Counted from the stretch's first letter, positions 46,706 through 58,441 are shown. The stretch is DNA of 64,000 nucleotides from Gnetum montanum (GCA_015680685.1 MNCI01030039.1:737460-801459), one strand, 5' to 3'. Numbers and translations are program-made. The notes: generated from the sequence alone by a model not told the origin.

Positions 46706-46989
46706 ATTGAACAACATTCACAATGAGCATGCTTCATATAACGAATATGCCCAATGCATTAAGCAAGAATGAACAAGCAAAGTCAAATTTAAATATGGCC
46801 AGACTAGATAGAAAAATAGAAACATATCAATGCTAGAAGGGTAAAAATTGTAATAACAAATAGATAGTAAATTCACAACATGGTAGAATGAGGCATGATT
46901 CATAGAAATAATTACAAATACCAAGTTGGATTATAAAATGTGTTAAATGAAAAAGAGATACTTGAAGAAGCACCTAGTAAGTATCTACT

Positions 46990-47560
46990 ATGATCTTAAT
47001 CTAGTTCCTTGAAAAGTAGTTCTTGATATTGTAGGCATTGCCAAAAGTAGTGAGATAAAATAGAGAGATATGATCATTGAGAATCTTAAAAAATATATGT
47101 ATTATGCTAGCCTACACTATGCAAACCTTTTCTTTTTTACAACAAGTAAGTCTCAATCAAAAGTGGAGAGAAAGCTAGCAATAAGCTATGCTTTGTACAA
47201 GCATGAATGACAAATCCATGAAGAGATAAAGTAGAGGTTGTAGGTAGAATTGTAAGAGAATGAATTTCAATGAGATGTGGTAGAAGAGCTTAAAAAATGG
47301 ATAAATGAACTTCAAGAATGCAAGAACTATATTCTAAACCTCAAGAATAATACAAACAATTCACTACTTAGTTCATGAAGGCTAAAAAAACTCTTTACTA
47401 CTTCCCCATATCTATAGGATGCCCTCATGCTTGCTAAGATTACTAGTCATGCCTAAAAAGTAGGGGATCCATGGACAAATGAAAAGAAGCTATTGTTGAT
47501 CTACCAATTCTTGAAGAAGAGTAGAAAAGAGCCTATCTCACCAGGTCTATGATTAACATT
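46990..47560 (+). pseudogene. Element N: C-terminal part of ORF3
   Basis: Plus-strand degraded coding that parallels the ORF3 C-terminus of element L. KYMYYASLHYANLFFFTT matches EYMELLNLCYANLTMLTI in L. KVERKLAISYALYKHE matches LELKKQVTSSYLLYKDE, and DPWTNEKKLLLIYQF matches DPWSKEEKMKELLDAF. A Lys/Glu-rich, coiled-coil-like stretch (VVEELKKWINELQECKNYI) lies between. Stops are frequent. The upstream limit is unclear because the truncated LTR at 46064-46705 precedes it. Confidence 0.65.
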
Positions 47561-47582
47561 ATCCATTATACATATCATTTTT

Positions 47583-47758
47583 GTAATAAAGTCATCTATC
47601 AAAAAAAATTTAATTGAGCTAACCACTTAAAAATTTTGTAATGCAACACTTGCAAGTCAGTCAATTTAGTCAAGTCCTTATCACCACATCTTTTTTCTAA
47701 TTGAACTCATATCCATTTTGGTATAATTTGGGATGAGTTTCAATTGGTTGTATGGGTA
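47583..47758 (+). other. 3' terminal block of element N with polypurine-like end
   Basis: Matches 466-750 and 1980-2256 (TTTTGTAATGCAAC, GGGATGAGTTTCAATTGG) and ends TATGGGTA before the LTR. Confidence 0.65.
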
Positions 47759-48660
47759 TGATGAAGCATAGAAAATCTAATAAATACATGTGCCCACGTA
47801 GCCTATTTAGCATATATGTGCAAGAGCATATGGATCAACAAAGCCTTTACTACATTGGTGTAAATGCATTGGTGCAATTAATGAGTTTTCCTATGTAGAT
47901 GTGATTTTCTCTAGTGGAAATCATCGATTTTTATTAGTCTTAGGAAACTCTTGCAATTTGATCTTGTAATTCTTAATTAGTCAACAAGTGCTCATAGAGT
48001 ATATTTAAGTCAATTATCTAAAGTCATCATTCAACTAGTTACGCTTGGATGTAATCATATTTGTAACAATGATTATTGAGATTGATTCTCTCATATTGCA
48101 CTATGTTAACTTAGTTTAGCCTTATATTTTATATACTTTATTTTCATGCAATTAACTAGTAAATTTCTATAATATTTTTCTTTACATTTTTTTGTTGTAT
48201 TGGTAGAAGAAAAATGAGTATGCTAAGACCTCAAGCACTAAGTACATTTAACTTGGCTACCCAATAATTAGTTAATTTGGTTCACCTAATAATTAATTAC
48301 TTTGATTGTTCATTGGTAAATTTGTGAATCCAAGAGTATGACACTAGGTTGATGGAGCAGATGCTCATCACTATTGGATTTTATATTATTTCTATTATTA
48401 GTTACCTACAGTTTAGTATTATTTCTATTTTTAGTAATTTTCTGTATTTAGAAATACGGACCAAGCAACATCAATAATCATATGCTTTAATAACATTAAC
48501 TATACATTATGAGCCCAATATAAACATGACCGAGAAGATAATGACTTGTGATCTCTTCACACTATTCCTAGATGTTTAGCCTATCTCATTCACCAATTAT
48601 GGTAGGATCCACGTGTGCATTCTAGACTTGTATGGTTGGATGTAGGTATTGCATTTATCA
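47759..48660 (+). repeat. 3' LTR of element N
   Basis: 902 bases from TGATGAAGCATAG to GCATTTATCA. It resembles the D-family LTRs, including the GATTGATTCTC segment near 48080. Confidence 0.7.
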
Positions 48661-48964
48661 CATAAAGACTAAAAATGAAATTAGATGTACAATATACATT
48701 AAATCCATTGTTTTTATGTCATCCATCAATGCCATGAGTCTTAAACATTATGCCAGAAGTATCAACTTCACAAATCCCATCACAAAATTTCCTAATATAT
48801 ATACCATGCTCAATATGAGCATCAATTACATTAAACATACTAGAAATCTTGTTATCACTCATCTAATGATCACTAATTATAGTTGCAACACTTACATTTT
48901 GGATAATATGGTTAATACTTTTACGAACCTTGGAGGTATGCATAATTACTATCCTGTAAAATTT
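48661..48964. other. AT-rich stretch without recognised feature
   Basis: Lies between LTR N and the LINE remnant. It may be the decayed 3' end of the LINE, but the usual RTE C-terminal motifs are not visible. A 149-codon plus-strand ORF spanning this region has no support. Confidence 0.4.
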
Positions 48965-49830
48965 TTCTTTAATTTTATTGGTATTCTTTCATCACATAAA
49001 ACACCATTAGCCTATCTCCATTTTGACCATCCTACCTCAATTCTATTTCTAATATCTTTATTAATTTCACCATTTGATTGAATGATTCATCGTAGGTAGT
49101 GAAAATGTTTGTAATCAAGGACTTTTTGTCTTCAATTGTCACTTCTATTATATTGTTATTAAAGTTGCATTCTATATATTCTGCCTTACTTGTGCTAATT
49201 TTTAAGCCTTTTCATTCTAGAGCATGTCTCCACTTGTCCATTTTAGTAGCAATATTTTCTTGAGTTATATCCACCAACACAATATCATCGACAAATAGTG
49301 TACATCAAGAGATTTTATCTTGTATTTCCTTTATTAATTCATCCATAATAATGTCGAATAAGTATAGACTAAGTGTAGACCCTTGATGTAGACGTATTGT
49401 GATTGAAAAACTAGATGTTATTCTACAAGTTATTATAATTTTAATAGTAGCTTCTTCATCCATGTCTTTAATTATTTTAATATATTTATCAAGGATGTTT
49501 TTCTTCCGCAAGGTCAACCAAATAATATCTCTATGCACTATGTCATGTGCTTTTTCTACGTCAATGAAGATCATATTTAGATTCTCTCTATGCTTTCTAA
49601 ATTTGTCCATTAATTGTCGTATAAGAAAATAGTCTCTATAGTAGATCTCCCTAGCATAAATCCAAATTAATTTTTTGATATTGTTGTTTACAAATAATCT
49701 ACTAAAATTAATTAATTTTTTAGTTATAGGAAAAATATATTATTTTTATTTATAGATTATTGACATGATTTTGAACCTAGGAGGTATGTCAATTATTTAA
49801 ATATATTCTAAAAATTTCTTGATGATTGAT
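48965..49830 (-). pseudogene. RTE-type LINE reverse transcriptase remnant
   Basis: Minus strand. From right to left it shows FGFMLGRSTIETIFLIRQLM near 49690-49625, then the open frame 49610-49305 (FIDVEKAHDIVHRDIIW, ITIRLHQGSTLSLYLFDIIMDEL). The catalytic box F-V-D-D-I-V-L-V-D follows near 49290-49260, then a K-AEYIECNF segment near 49160 and IRNRIEVGWSKWR near 49040. This order and wording is that of plant RTE LINEs. The YxDD-type aspartates are intact, but stops and truncation at both ends make it dead. The endonuclease domain is absent or lies beyond the gap. Confidence 0.85.
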
Positions 49831-49927
49831 TCTTATAACTTGTCATAACTAAATTTTTTACCAAATCTAAAGTTTTATTTCCTAGTTATTTTGTATTACA
49901 TTTATATATGCAACATAGTGGTTAGGA

Positions 49928-50167
49928 NNNNNNNNNNNNNNNNNNNNNNNNNNNNNNNNNNNNNNNNNNNNNNNNNNNNNNNNNNNNNNNNNNNNNNNNN
50001 NNNNNNNNNNNNNNNNNNNNNNNNNNNNNNNNNNNNNNNNNNNNNNNNNNNNNNNNNNNNNNNNNNNNNNNNNNNNNNNNNNNNNNNNNNNNNNNNNNNN
50101 NNNNNNNNNNNNNNNNNNNNNNNNNNNNNNNNNNNNNNNNNNNNNNNNNNNNNNNNNNNNNNNNNNN
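49928..50167. other. Assembly gap
   Basis: A run of 240 N. Apparent reading frames across it are artefacts of translating N. Confidence 0.99.
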
Positions 50168-50385
50168 TTATCGATGCAGAAATTTTTGTTGATTTTCAAA
50201 ATGTAGATTTACAAGCTAGTGAGAAAAAGGCTTTGGCACTTTTTTTTAGTGATGTTAATGAAATTAAAACACTTGATTTTGTTCTTTTTAATAATGTATA
50301 TGAATCATTGGTTGCTAATCTTTCGTCACAATATGTTCATTCAAATTTTGGGTTACCTATAATTAAAGTCTCATTTCGCAATTAA
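50168..50385 (+). CDS. Open reading frame of unknown function running out of the gap
   Basis: About 72 codons without a stop from the gap edge to TAA. Visible strings are IFVDFQNVDLQASEKKALA and FGLPIIKVSFRN. I do not recognise the family. The frame is longer and less degenerate than its surroundings, so it could be the last exon or C-terminus of a gene or of a transposon protein. Its 5' part is hidden in the gap. Confidence 0.3.
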
Positions 50386-51708
50386 ATGATGTGATAAAAA
50401 AAACATAACATCTAAGTGCTTCATGTTAGGTAGTGTTCTCATTTCTTTTCCTTGCTTGTTGAGTTAGGCAATGTTTCGATGGCGTAGTGTGCCCCAAATA
50501 TAAGGTATTTTATACACAAGCATATAGTGTTGATCATTCTTTAGTGGGCTCTAGATTTTGATGTCCAATTTGAAAAATATGCTAAAGTTCCATATTTTGT
50601 TGAGTTATACAATTTTTTATCAATGTTGCAAAAAGTTGTAGGTCTTCTTGGGCTTATTAAGAATATGAAGTCTATTTTTATAATTTTCAATTTTCGTAGA
50701 CCTTTTTCTAAAAAAATCAATTTTTTCAATTCAAAAGAAATTGATATTACAAGTAAGAGGAAAGACCTAAATTCAGCCAATTACATAGCATAGTCTTTAA
50801 AATTCTTGTAACTTTATTAAAAGAAAATGAAAAAATGTGTCGAAATTAATGTTAATGATAAGAATAATCAAATGGCAATAAAGAATTCAGAAAAGATAGA
50901 AGCTCCAAACATGTAGCTCACAAGACAAATTTTTTCTTGCCTGACAAACATGCTATTAACCCAAAAATTAAAAACCTGAAACTTAAAACTTGTGTCTAAC
51001 ATGAAAGTTATAGTTGATGGTAAAGATTCTTGACATAAAATTAATGAGTGATGAGGTGAAGAACTTCCACAAGTGTTACTACTTTCTTGCTTTGATATGA
51101 ATATTGGTATTAATCCACAACCCTCTATCTTGAATTCTTTTGCTATTTTAAATTCAAACATAAATGTTGAAAAGTGATATAAATTTTGCTAGGGCTAAGA
51201 CCTTCTTCCCTACTTACAATTAATTTTCATTTCATTTTATAATTAATTTTCTTCACTTAATTGATGTACTTTGAATTTTTTTCTCATTATTAATATTTTT
51301 TTGGGTCCTACCTAAATTCTTGAATTTTTATTGTTATATTTACTTGAGTTTTTCAATTTTAAAATGAATCTTATGAGAGAGGCAAACATATTGAACAAAG
51401 CAATTTTAGAATTCCCTTCATTAAAATTTTTCACTTGCCCATTAGAACCAAACCTTAAACCTATAATATGAGGTTTTAATGCCAATGGTCTTACGACCAA
51501 GCTTAAGACCTCATTGTTGAATAACCCAATACATAAAAAATATCCACATATTTATTGCTGCCACCTACCATCACAAGTTGTCCTAATTGTAACTAACTTG
51601 GACCATTTTAACACAATTGCACAATTGGCAAATATAACATACGTTATTAACTATTTTTTCTTAAAATCATTACTAAATTTTTCATGATGATTAATTGTAG
51701 CTTGAAGG
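50386..51708. other. AT-rich sequence without recognised gene
   Basis: Short ORFs on both strands, none with a domain or a homologue elsewhere in the window. Confidence 0.4.
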
Positions 51709-52326
51709 TTTGATTTGATGATGTTAACTTTCAATCTATTACTATTTTAGTAAATTTGGATATGATTTCTTGAATCAATAGTAGACCTTCACTATTTCCC
51801 AATTTCAATTATCTTTTTCACTTTCTAGAGTAGAAATTCAACAATTAGTCATAAAGGATTTTTCTCGGTAATGTTGCAGTGCATTTCTTAACTTTAAACT
51901 TGTCGAATTATAAATATATGAGCTATGGGTTTTTGTCTAAATGCTCATTCCAAATTTATTGTTTCCACTAGGACTTTAAACATAAGGGCTTTGTAATAGG
52001 CTTATCTTGAATTACTGAATTTTGATTTGATAATGTTAACTTTCAATCTATTGCTATTTTAGTAACTTTGGATATGATTTCTTGAATCAATAGTATACCT
52101 TCACTATTTCCCAATTTCAATTATCTTTTTCACTTTCTAGAGCATAAATTCAACAATTAGTCATAAAGGATTTTTCTCAATAATGTTGCAGTTGATTTCT
52201 TAACTTTAAACTTGTCGAATTATAAATATATGAGCTATGGGTTTTTGTCTAAATGCTCATTCCAAATTGATTGTTTCCACCAGGATGTTAAACATAAGGG
52301 CTTTGTAATAGGCTTATCTTGAATGC
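51709..52326. repeat. Tandem duplication, two 312-base units
   Basis: Units 51709-52020 and 52021-52326 share nearly every base (by eye roughly 5 percent differ), from TTTGATTTGATGATGTTAAC through GGGCTTTGTAATAGGCTTATCTTGAAT. No reading frame stays open through it. Strong identity against the decayed surroundings points to a fairly recent event. Confidence 0.9.
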
Positions 52327-52624
52327 CAAATTTAACTTCAAGAAAAAGGAATATTGATTGTCTTTGTATCCATTTAAACTTAAAAGTTTAAAGATGCTAA
52401 GTACTGAAAAATAATTCATCTCATACTTCTAATTACAAGTCAATGTGAATATAACAACCAAATTAAAAAAAACAACACTAAATAGGTCATTTTTCGAAAA
52501 CTTAGATAGGCAATGTTACTTATGGTCTTCAAATGCATATATTTTTATGCTTATAAATTTGTTTGTCATATCTATTGATTTCATATTCCTACTCCATAAA
52601 ATGTCCAAAATGTGCCAACATAAG

Positions 52625-53560
52625 GGTGTGACTTCAAGGTGATTTGACACTTTTTGTACTTGCCTACCCTCTTGGATGCATTAGTATCTTCATGGGTCCT
52701 TTGTCATTCCTATGTTGACCAATAACAGGAAGCTAAGTCTTTGCATGGTGTGGTTCCCATTCAAAAATCCAAAAAAAAAACACAATAATGGAAATTCAAA
52801 GCACACCCCTTAGACTCAATAATGGTCTATAAGCACTGGTTATGGGGCTAGAAGGACATGTTGCCCATGCCTAAAGGCCCCCTTTAACTAAGGCCCATAT
52901 CACTTCCTACTTCTCCTTTCTTCTCTTTTTGGAATGGTGATTAATCTGTGGGGATATTCTTGTACCTTGGAGGATGGACTAGTCTAAGAGTGTCAATGCA
53001 AAGTCACTGGTAGTGGATGGTTTTAATTCACACTAAGGATGGATGTTATCATGTTATATTAACCACAAAATCCACAAGGGAATTCATGTGACCATCATAT
53101 AGGACTCCATTCCACACTCTCATCCACCTATGTTCTTAGTCACTCACCTCACCACCTTTTTCATGTTTATTCCAATGTCTTTATATGATACAATTAAAGT
53201 TCTTGGATGGTTTCTTTGGTGATTCGGTCCTTAATTGACTGCAACCATTTGTTATCCATGGGGCCCACGGACTCCTTAGTTTGAGGGCATGCAAGGGTAT
53301 CAAGGACATGAGCCTACTATGGGAAGAACCCACTTGCATACTCCTTGGTCCGGCTAGCTAAGTTCCTCATCCCTTAGGAATTTTTTCTTTCAAATCTTCC
53401 ACACTCCATGTCAATTACATCTAGTTTTGCACTCCTTAATTGAATTCTCCACATGAAACCTCCTTTTTAATGGATATTCTAGCCCTCTTCATGCATTCCA
53501 TCATGTTCTAGGCTTTTCTAGATCCAATTCTATGCAAAAGCCTATTGTTTTTTCTTAGTT
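52625..53560 (+). other. Conserved 3' block of element L
   Basis: Matches 29145-30100 in A and 43315-44300 in K. Shared strings include GTGTGACTTCAAGG, GACCAATAACAGGAAG, CATGGTGTGGTTCCCAT, GAATTCAAAGCACACCCCTTAGAC and GGGGCCCACGGACTCCTT. No frame is conserved, so it is probably an RNA-level or spacer function. Confidence 0.65.
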
Positions 53561-53579
53561 TTTTAATGTGCAAAATTTT

Positions 53580-53690
53580 TGTGTACAACTACATCAACGT
53601 GATCCATTGATGCAGCCACCTATGTTGATGTGATCCTATCAATGTGATTTTGTTGATGCAGTATATAAACCACTTATAAATAGCACATTT
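53580..53690 (+). promoter_or_regulatory. Candidate internal promoter of element L
   Basis: Repeated GTGAT/GATG units (AACGTGATCCATTGATGCAG, GTTGATGTGATCC, CAATGTGATTTTGTTGATGCAG) are followed by two TATA-like boxes, GTATATAAAC at 53661 and CTTATAAATAGC at 53673. This copies the LTR layout of short palindrome-like repeats before TATAAATA. It lies upstream of ORF3 and is absent from A and K. Confidence 0.5.
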
Positions 53691-53813
53691 TGCACATTTT
53701 CTCTCAAACACAAGAAGTTTTTGCCATCCCAAGAGCCTAGACCCTTCCAGAGCTCATAACTTACAAGTTTCTTGTTTGATTAACCTCATTCTTCAATCCT
53801 ATAGCTACTGAAG

Positions 53814-54115
53814 GTGAGCTTTACATCATGGGGGACACAAACCTTTGGTTTTTGACAAATTTTTTTTTGAAATTTTTCTATCTCCCACAAGGTTTAACTA
53901 ATAAAATAATATTAAAATCACTAATTTGTGAGAGTTAAAACATTCTAATGAACTCTAGTAGTCATCTATGAAAAATAATAATAATAATATATTAAAATAA
54001 TAAATATGCCATAATCACAACATTGTTGAACTGTAACAAGATCAAATAAGACATGGCATCTAAATGTTCTAAGTTACACAATAAATGCTAATCCTTGGTC
54101 ATGTTGTGATTATAG
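53814..54115 (+). promoter_or_regulatory. Candidate leader intron before ORF3 of element L
   Basis: AAG/GTGAGC at 53811-53819 is a strong plant 5' splice site. TTGTGATTATAG ends at 54115, directly before the ORF3 ATG at 54116. The intervening 302 bases are AT-rich, as plant introns are. Transcription from the TATA boxes at 53661-53683 and removal of this intron would place the ORF3 start codon at the 5' end of exon 2. Prediction only. Confidence 0.4.
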
Positions 54116-56958
54116 ATGGAACCTAGACCAAGGGATAAACGTAGAGTGGAGGCAAGACTATACCAACCAAGGAACAAGTGGCTAAGAATTGGAAGGGGCA
54201 AATAGTTGGACTAGTCCTAGGAGTAGGAAGCTAAAATGCATGCAACATGACCTCTTTGGGAGGAGCCTGAAGTAGAATTTGTTTGACCAATTCTTGTAGT
54301 TGAAACAAAGCAATCCCACTAGGATGAGGCACTAAGACTAAGATTGAACCTTGAGATCACCTTGATGGATGCCTTTCTTAGAAAAATTTGTGCTAAGGAG
54401 ATCTAGAGTTCAGTTCTCTAAGAGCTATACTTTGGTACCTTCTTGAAAGAAATCAAAATGCAACTACAAAATTCTCCCATGTGTCCCATTCTTATTTCTA
54501 GTGGAGAATGGTACATGGGAGAAACATATCTCTTTTAGAATAATAGACAATTTAATGTGATGATTAAAATCAAGGACATTAGTGTGTCCTACTCGATGGA
54601 GGCCATCTCTCAGGTTCTTGGGTTGCTAAAAATTAGATCAACATTGGCAAAGGTATTAACTCAAGTAGACGCAAAAGTGAAAAAGAAGTGGTTCTATGGA
54701 TGCTATGGGGTTGATCACAAAGAATACAATATACTAACCAAGGCAAGAAAGATGTATTTTAAGATCACAACCTATCACATCAATCCAATAGTGAGGCCAA
54801 GTAAATTAATAATCTTCTTTGATCATGTGTGCATCACTTTGAGCAAACAATTCCTAGTCAATCTCCCACAACCAATCTATCTTGAGATAGAGAATTACTT
54901 CAAGGAAAATGAGCATGGGAGAAAGGCACTCCCCTTCCCATGCTTAATTTGCAAATTTTGCAAAAGGGGAGGAATAGCCCACTATTTAAATGATACCCTT
55001 TGACATGCTCCTATCACCTCTTGGACAAAATTGATGAAAGATAAAGTTTTGCCAAAAGTTCAAGAAGAGGAGAAAAAACCACCACACATCACTCAGGAAA
55101 TAATGCTAGAGGTTCGTGTTACCATGGAACACATGTAAAAGCTTTGTGAGTAACTTCTACAGTAGCAGGTCAGATCAAGTGATGAGCCCTCTATCTACTA
55201 ATCAACATTGAGCCATCTGAACAAGGTCATTTGTATAATTAGCTGGTTGGAGGATATGATGCTAACGTTTTCTACCCAACGAATGCATGCTCCCACAAAA
55301 TCAAATCCTAGTGCCTGAGAGGTAACAATGTACCTTCCAAGATAATAACAATTTCTAAAGATCTCTAGAAATACTGCTACCTTCTCAGTGCACCTAGAGG
55401 AAGGCAAGGGAGAAACTATCTTGGTGATGCAACACCAAGGATAGGAAACAATGGTCGAGGTGGTAGCTAATAGAGTTGATAAAGCATTGAATGTTCCTAC
55501 AATTTTCATTCTTGATATTGTTGCACTTTAGGACATGCAAACATTTGTAGGAGCAACTGGAAGGTTTAGCGTAGCCCAGCATGAATAATTGTTGGACCAA
55601 CTAGTTGGAACCAAGCAATTACTTTTGGAGGTCTTTGACCTTTTGGATAACATCACAACAATCCAATCAATGCTCTTGGAGGATTTGGATAAGTACATTT
55701 CTAATGCCCAACTTGAGATAGCCACCACTAAAATTTGGTGCTTGGCTATTGAAGTTGTGAAATTAAGAGCTTTCTTAGCTAATCCCACTATTCTTGGTTA
55801 GGCCATGACCAGACATAAAGCTTTCTTACACCTTTAGGAGAAACTTAAAGTGGCCAATAATGTTAAGGAGATTATGCTCTTTGAGGAGTCCATAGTAACA
55901 GTAATGACTTATAATACTAAAAAGTACTTATTAGAGACTTGCAAGGAGAATGCAATCTGATCAAGCATAACCATCACTTGTGAAATGTTAAAACTTAAAA
56001 GGACTGGATAGTTGATATCCTGAGATAGTAGCAGAAGTAGCTTGCCAAGGTAACCATGAACTTCAGGAGGTTGAGTACAAAAAATAAAAATCTCTTAATG
56101 GAGGAAGTATAAGCTCTTCACTAGAAATCAACAATTAAGATCATTGCTTGGAAAAATAAGGTCGTCAAGTTTGAAAGGATCAAAAATCATTATAGGAACC
56201 AAGCTAGCCTTCTCAAAGAGGTCAATAAAAAAGAGCTCTACTTGGCGATGGTAAAAGTCAATGAGGCCCTCTAGTAGCTCCAATAAGAAGGCAATGTGTA
56301 GTAGCCCATCTTTGATGGACTAAATGCATACAACAAGGCAATAGTTTACCTCAAGGAGTTGCAAATTGAGGAGATGACAGAGTACATGGAACTCTTGAAC
56401 CTTTGTTATGCAAACTTGACAATGTTAACTATTAGGAGGCCAAGGTTAGAACTAAAGAAGCAAGTGACTAGCTCATACCTATTGTACAAGGATGAGTTCA
56501 AGCATCATAAGGACACAAAACAAAAGCTGGAAATAACCAATGCTAAACTCAAAGTTTTCAGAGCATGATTTACAAACCAAAGATCAACAGCTAAGAACCT
56601 AGATTGAAGAATGAATGACTACCATAAGCTATAAAACACTATCAATGCATTCAACATCAAACACAAATAATTTGTAGCTAGGTTTATCAATGTGAAGGAG
56701 TTTTTGTTTGTAATTCCTTTTTCATAGGATGTCCTAGTACCAACCCACATCAATGATGCTACGTAGACTGTGTATGATCCTTGGAGTAAGGAGGAGAAGA
56801 TGAAAGAATTGTTGGATGCTTTTCATCTTCCACTAGCAATTGTAGCTATAGTAGAGCAACCACAACCACCATAGCCTCAACAACAACTACTGTGTGCACC
56901 AAAGGTAAGGGAAGGTCCTTTGGCACCACAAAATCCTCCATTGCCTAGGACCATTTGA
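54116..56958 (+). pseudogene. ORF3 of element L (third gene between pol position and 3' LTR)
   Basis: ATG at 54116 (MEPRPRDKRRVEARLYQPRNK). Best segment 54557-55003: ISVSYSMEAISQVLGL, KKWFYGCYGVDHKEYNIL, MYFKITTYHINPIVRPSK, then KALPFPCLICKFCKRGGIAH. This layout, ending in L-P-F-P-x-L-I-x-x-L-C-x-x-x-G-I, resembles the putative plant transposon protein and ATHILA ORF-1 families. A middle block near 55370-55490 (ATFSVHLEE, ETILVMQHQ, ALNVPTIFIL) recurs in M. A helical, charge-rich region at 55590-55800 and, after a frameshift, 56160-56568 suggests coiled coils. The tail has DPWSKEEKMKELLDAFHLP and a Pro/Gln-rich end before TGA at 56956. About 945 codons in all. Function unknown. Confidence 0.65.
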
Positions 56959-57180
56959 TTTTTCCTCTCATCTTCAAGCTACTAGAGGGTTCATCTATTA
57001 ATTATATTATGGTGTTCAATTTTATTTTCATGAACACCAATTTTTGTAAAAGTTGTAAATCTGTACACTTGAGGCTCTTAGCATCAATTTGAATCAATTG
57101 GAGTTAGTCAATCAATAATTCCAAACCTTTCCAAAATTTTGTAAAAAGCTTGTTCCTCCTTTTGTTCATTCAAGGATGTT

Positions 57181-57502
57181 AGGTGGAAGTAGCTGCTTAT
57201 GGTAGGATTAGTTAAGGCATTAAATAATTTCTAGATTAATTAAGGATTTAATTACTTTATTTTTACAGTTAGGAGAGATAAATAAAAACATAAAAAGTTA
57301 TACAAATCATGTGCTTGAGTTACACTTAACCATACTATTATACCCTCACAAGTGGAATTGGAAAAACAACAATAATGTCCTTAAGATTCACTACCTAGAT
57401 GATGTGTATGTAGAGAGCTAAAGTCTATGGAACTTAACTAGATCACTTAGTGAATGCTGGTGATTTGTATGGTTGGGCATAAGGACTACTCACTACTCAT
57501 CA
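57181..57502 (+). repeat. Truncated 3' LTR of element L
   Basis: Only the last third of an LTR remains. It aligns with the ends of other LTRs (TCATGTGCTTGAGTTACACTTAACCATAC, GTATGGTTGGGCATAAGG, CTCATCA). The junction at 57180 deletes the polypurine tract, U3 and TATA region. Confidence 0.75.
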
Positions 57503-57540
57503 ACAACATTGACCTTTTCACTTTTGTAATTAAGCACAAA

Positions 57541-58422
57541 TGATGAACCATGATTTGTTAGGCTCCAATATCAGACCCACGATATCGGATCCATGATATC
57601 GAGTACATGACCTAAATAACGATATTGGATACATCATATTGTGACTCCTGTGTGGGCCTATAAATACACATGTGGACATATGGGAAAGTTAGTTAGGAAT
57701 TAGTTCTTAGTTACTTAGTTTTCAGTTATTTGTTAGTTCTTCTCAACCCTTTCTCCCAGTGCATGCCCGCAGTGTGATGATTGTAATTGTACGAAACCTT
57801 TATTTGAGTGTGACATACTTGGACACGCACATGACCAAAAATAAAGATCGAGATTACTTCATCATTGTAGCATTCACTTAGTTTTAGTTGTTTAATTATT
57901 ATTTATTACTTTCGTAGTTAATATCTCTCACCCTCATTTCCTATCCCTATTATTAATCATGGAATGAGTACAACTTAATCACGAGCATTTAAGTGTGACT
58001 ACTTGGTAACCCAGTAGTGTACCTAGGACATACACTTGGCAATCCTAGTGGTACTGGTACACAAGGTCCAAGATGTGTACGGATGATTAAGGAACAGATA
58101 CTCATCACACTTAGGCTAGCTTAGATTCTCTCCTTTCCTTTCCTATTAACTTATATTCTCTTCACCCTTTCCCTCTTAGCTTAAACAAGTTACTTTCCAT
58201 TGTCTCTAGGAGTAGCACTAGTATAGAAAATACATCATACACCTCACTCTAGACTAAATCATATGTGACAAGCTAATACTAGTCCAAGTGTGAAGATAGC
58301 GAATTGCGATCAATGAGTAACTATCTAGATCCGACAACTAGTTCATCTATAGAGTTCGATTGGATCATGTGTGAATGCTCGTATTCATATGGTTGAGTAT
58401 AGGGATACCTTTCCACTCATCA
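57541..58422 (+). repeat. 5' LTR of element M
   Basis: TGATGAACCATG to CCACTCATCA, 882 bases. U3 has ACGATATCGGATCC, ATGATATCGAG and ACGATATTGG before the TATA box CTATAAATA at 57658-57666. AATAAAGATCGAGATTAC near 57840 is the poly(A)-like signal. Confidence 0.9.
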
Positions 58423-58423
58423 T

Positions 58424-58441
58424 TGGCACCATTACCGAGGA
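58424..58441 (+). other. Primer-binding site of element M, tRNA-Asp type
   Basis: TGGCACCATTACCGAGGA, 14 of 18 matches to the tRNA-Asp complement, all differences G-to-A. Best-preserved PBS in the window. Confidence 0.88.

Larger units (their letters stand above)
52625..57502 (+). mobile_element. Element L: 3' half of an Athila-like element carrying ORF3
   Basis: Order: conserved 3' block (52625-53560), promoter-like segment, leader with splice-like signals, ORF3 (54116-56958), short tail matching A and K (GGTGTTCAATTTT, CATGAACACC), then an LTR reduced to its last part. The 5' half (LTR, gag, pol) is absent. The 5' truncation near 52625 has no recognisable LTR. Confidence 0.75.

Noticed and set aside
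48632-49081. 149-codon plus-strand frame
   Set aside because: It lies partly antisense to the LINE remnant, has no domain, and its composition is that of AT-rich DNA.
49882-50385. Long reading frames on both strands across 49882-50385
   Set aside because: They run through 240 N and are artefacts, except for the real sequence after 50168 listed separately.
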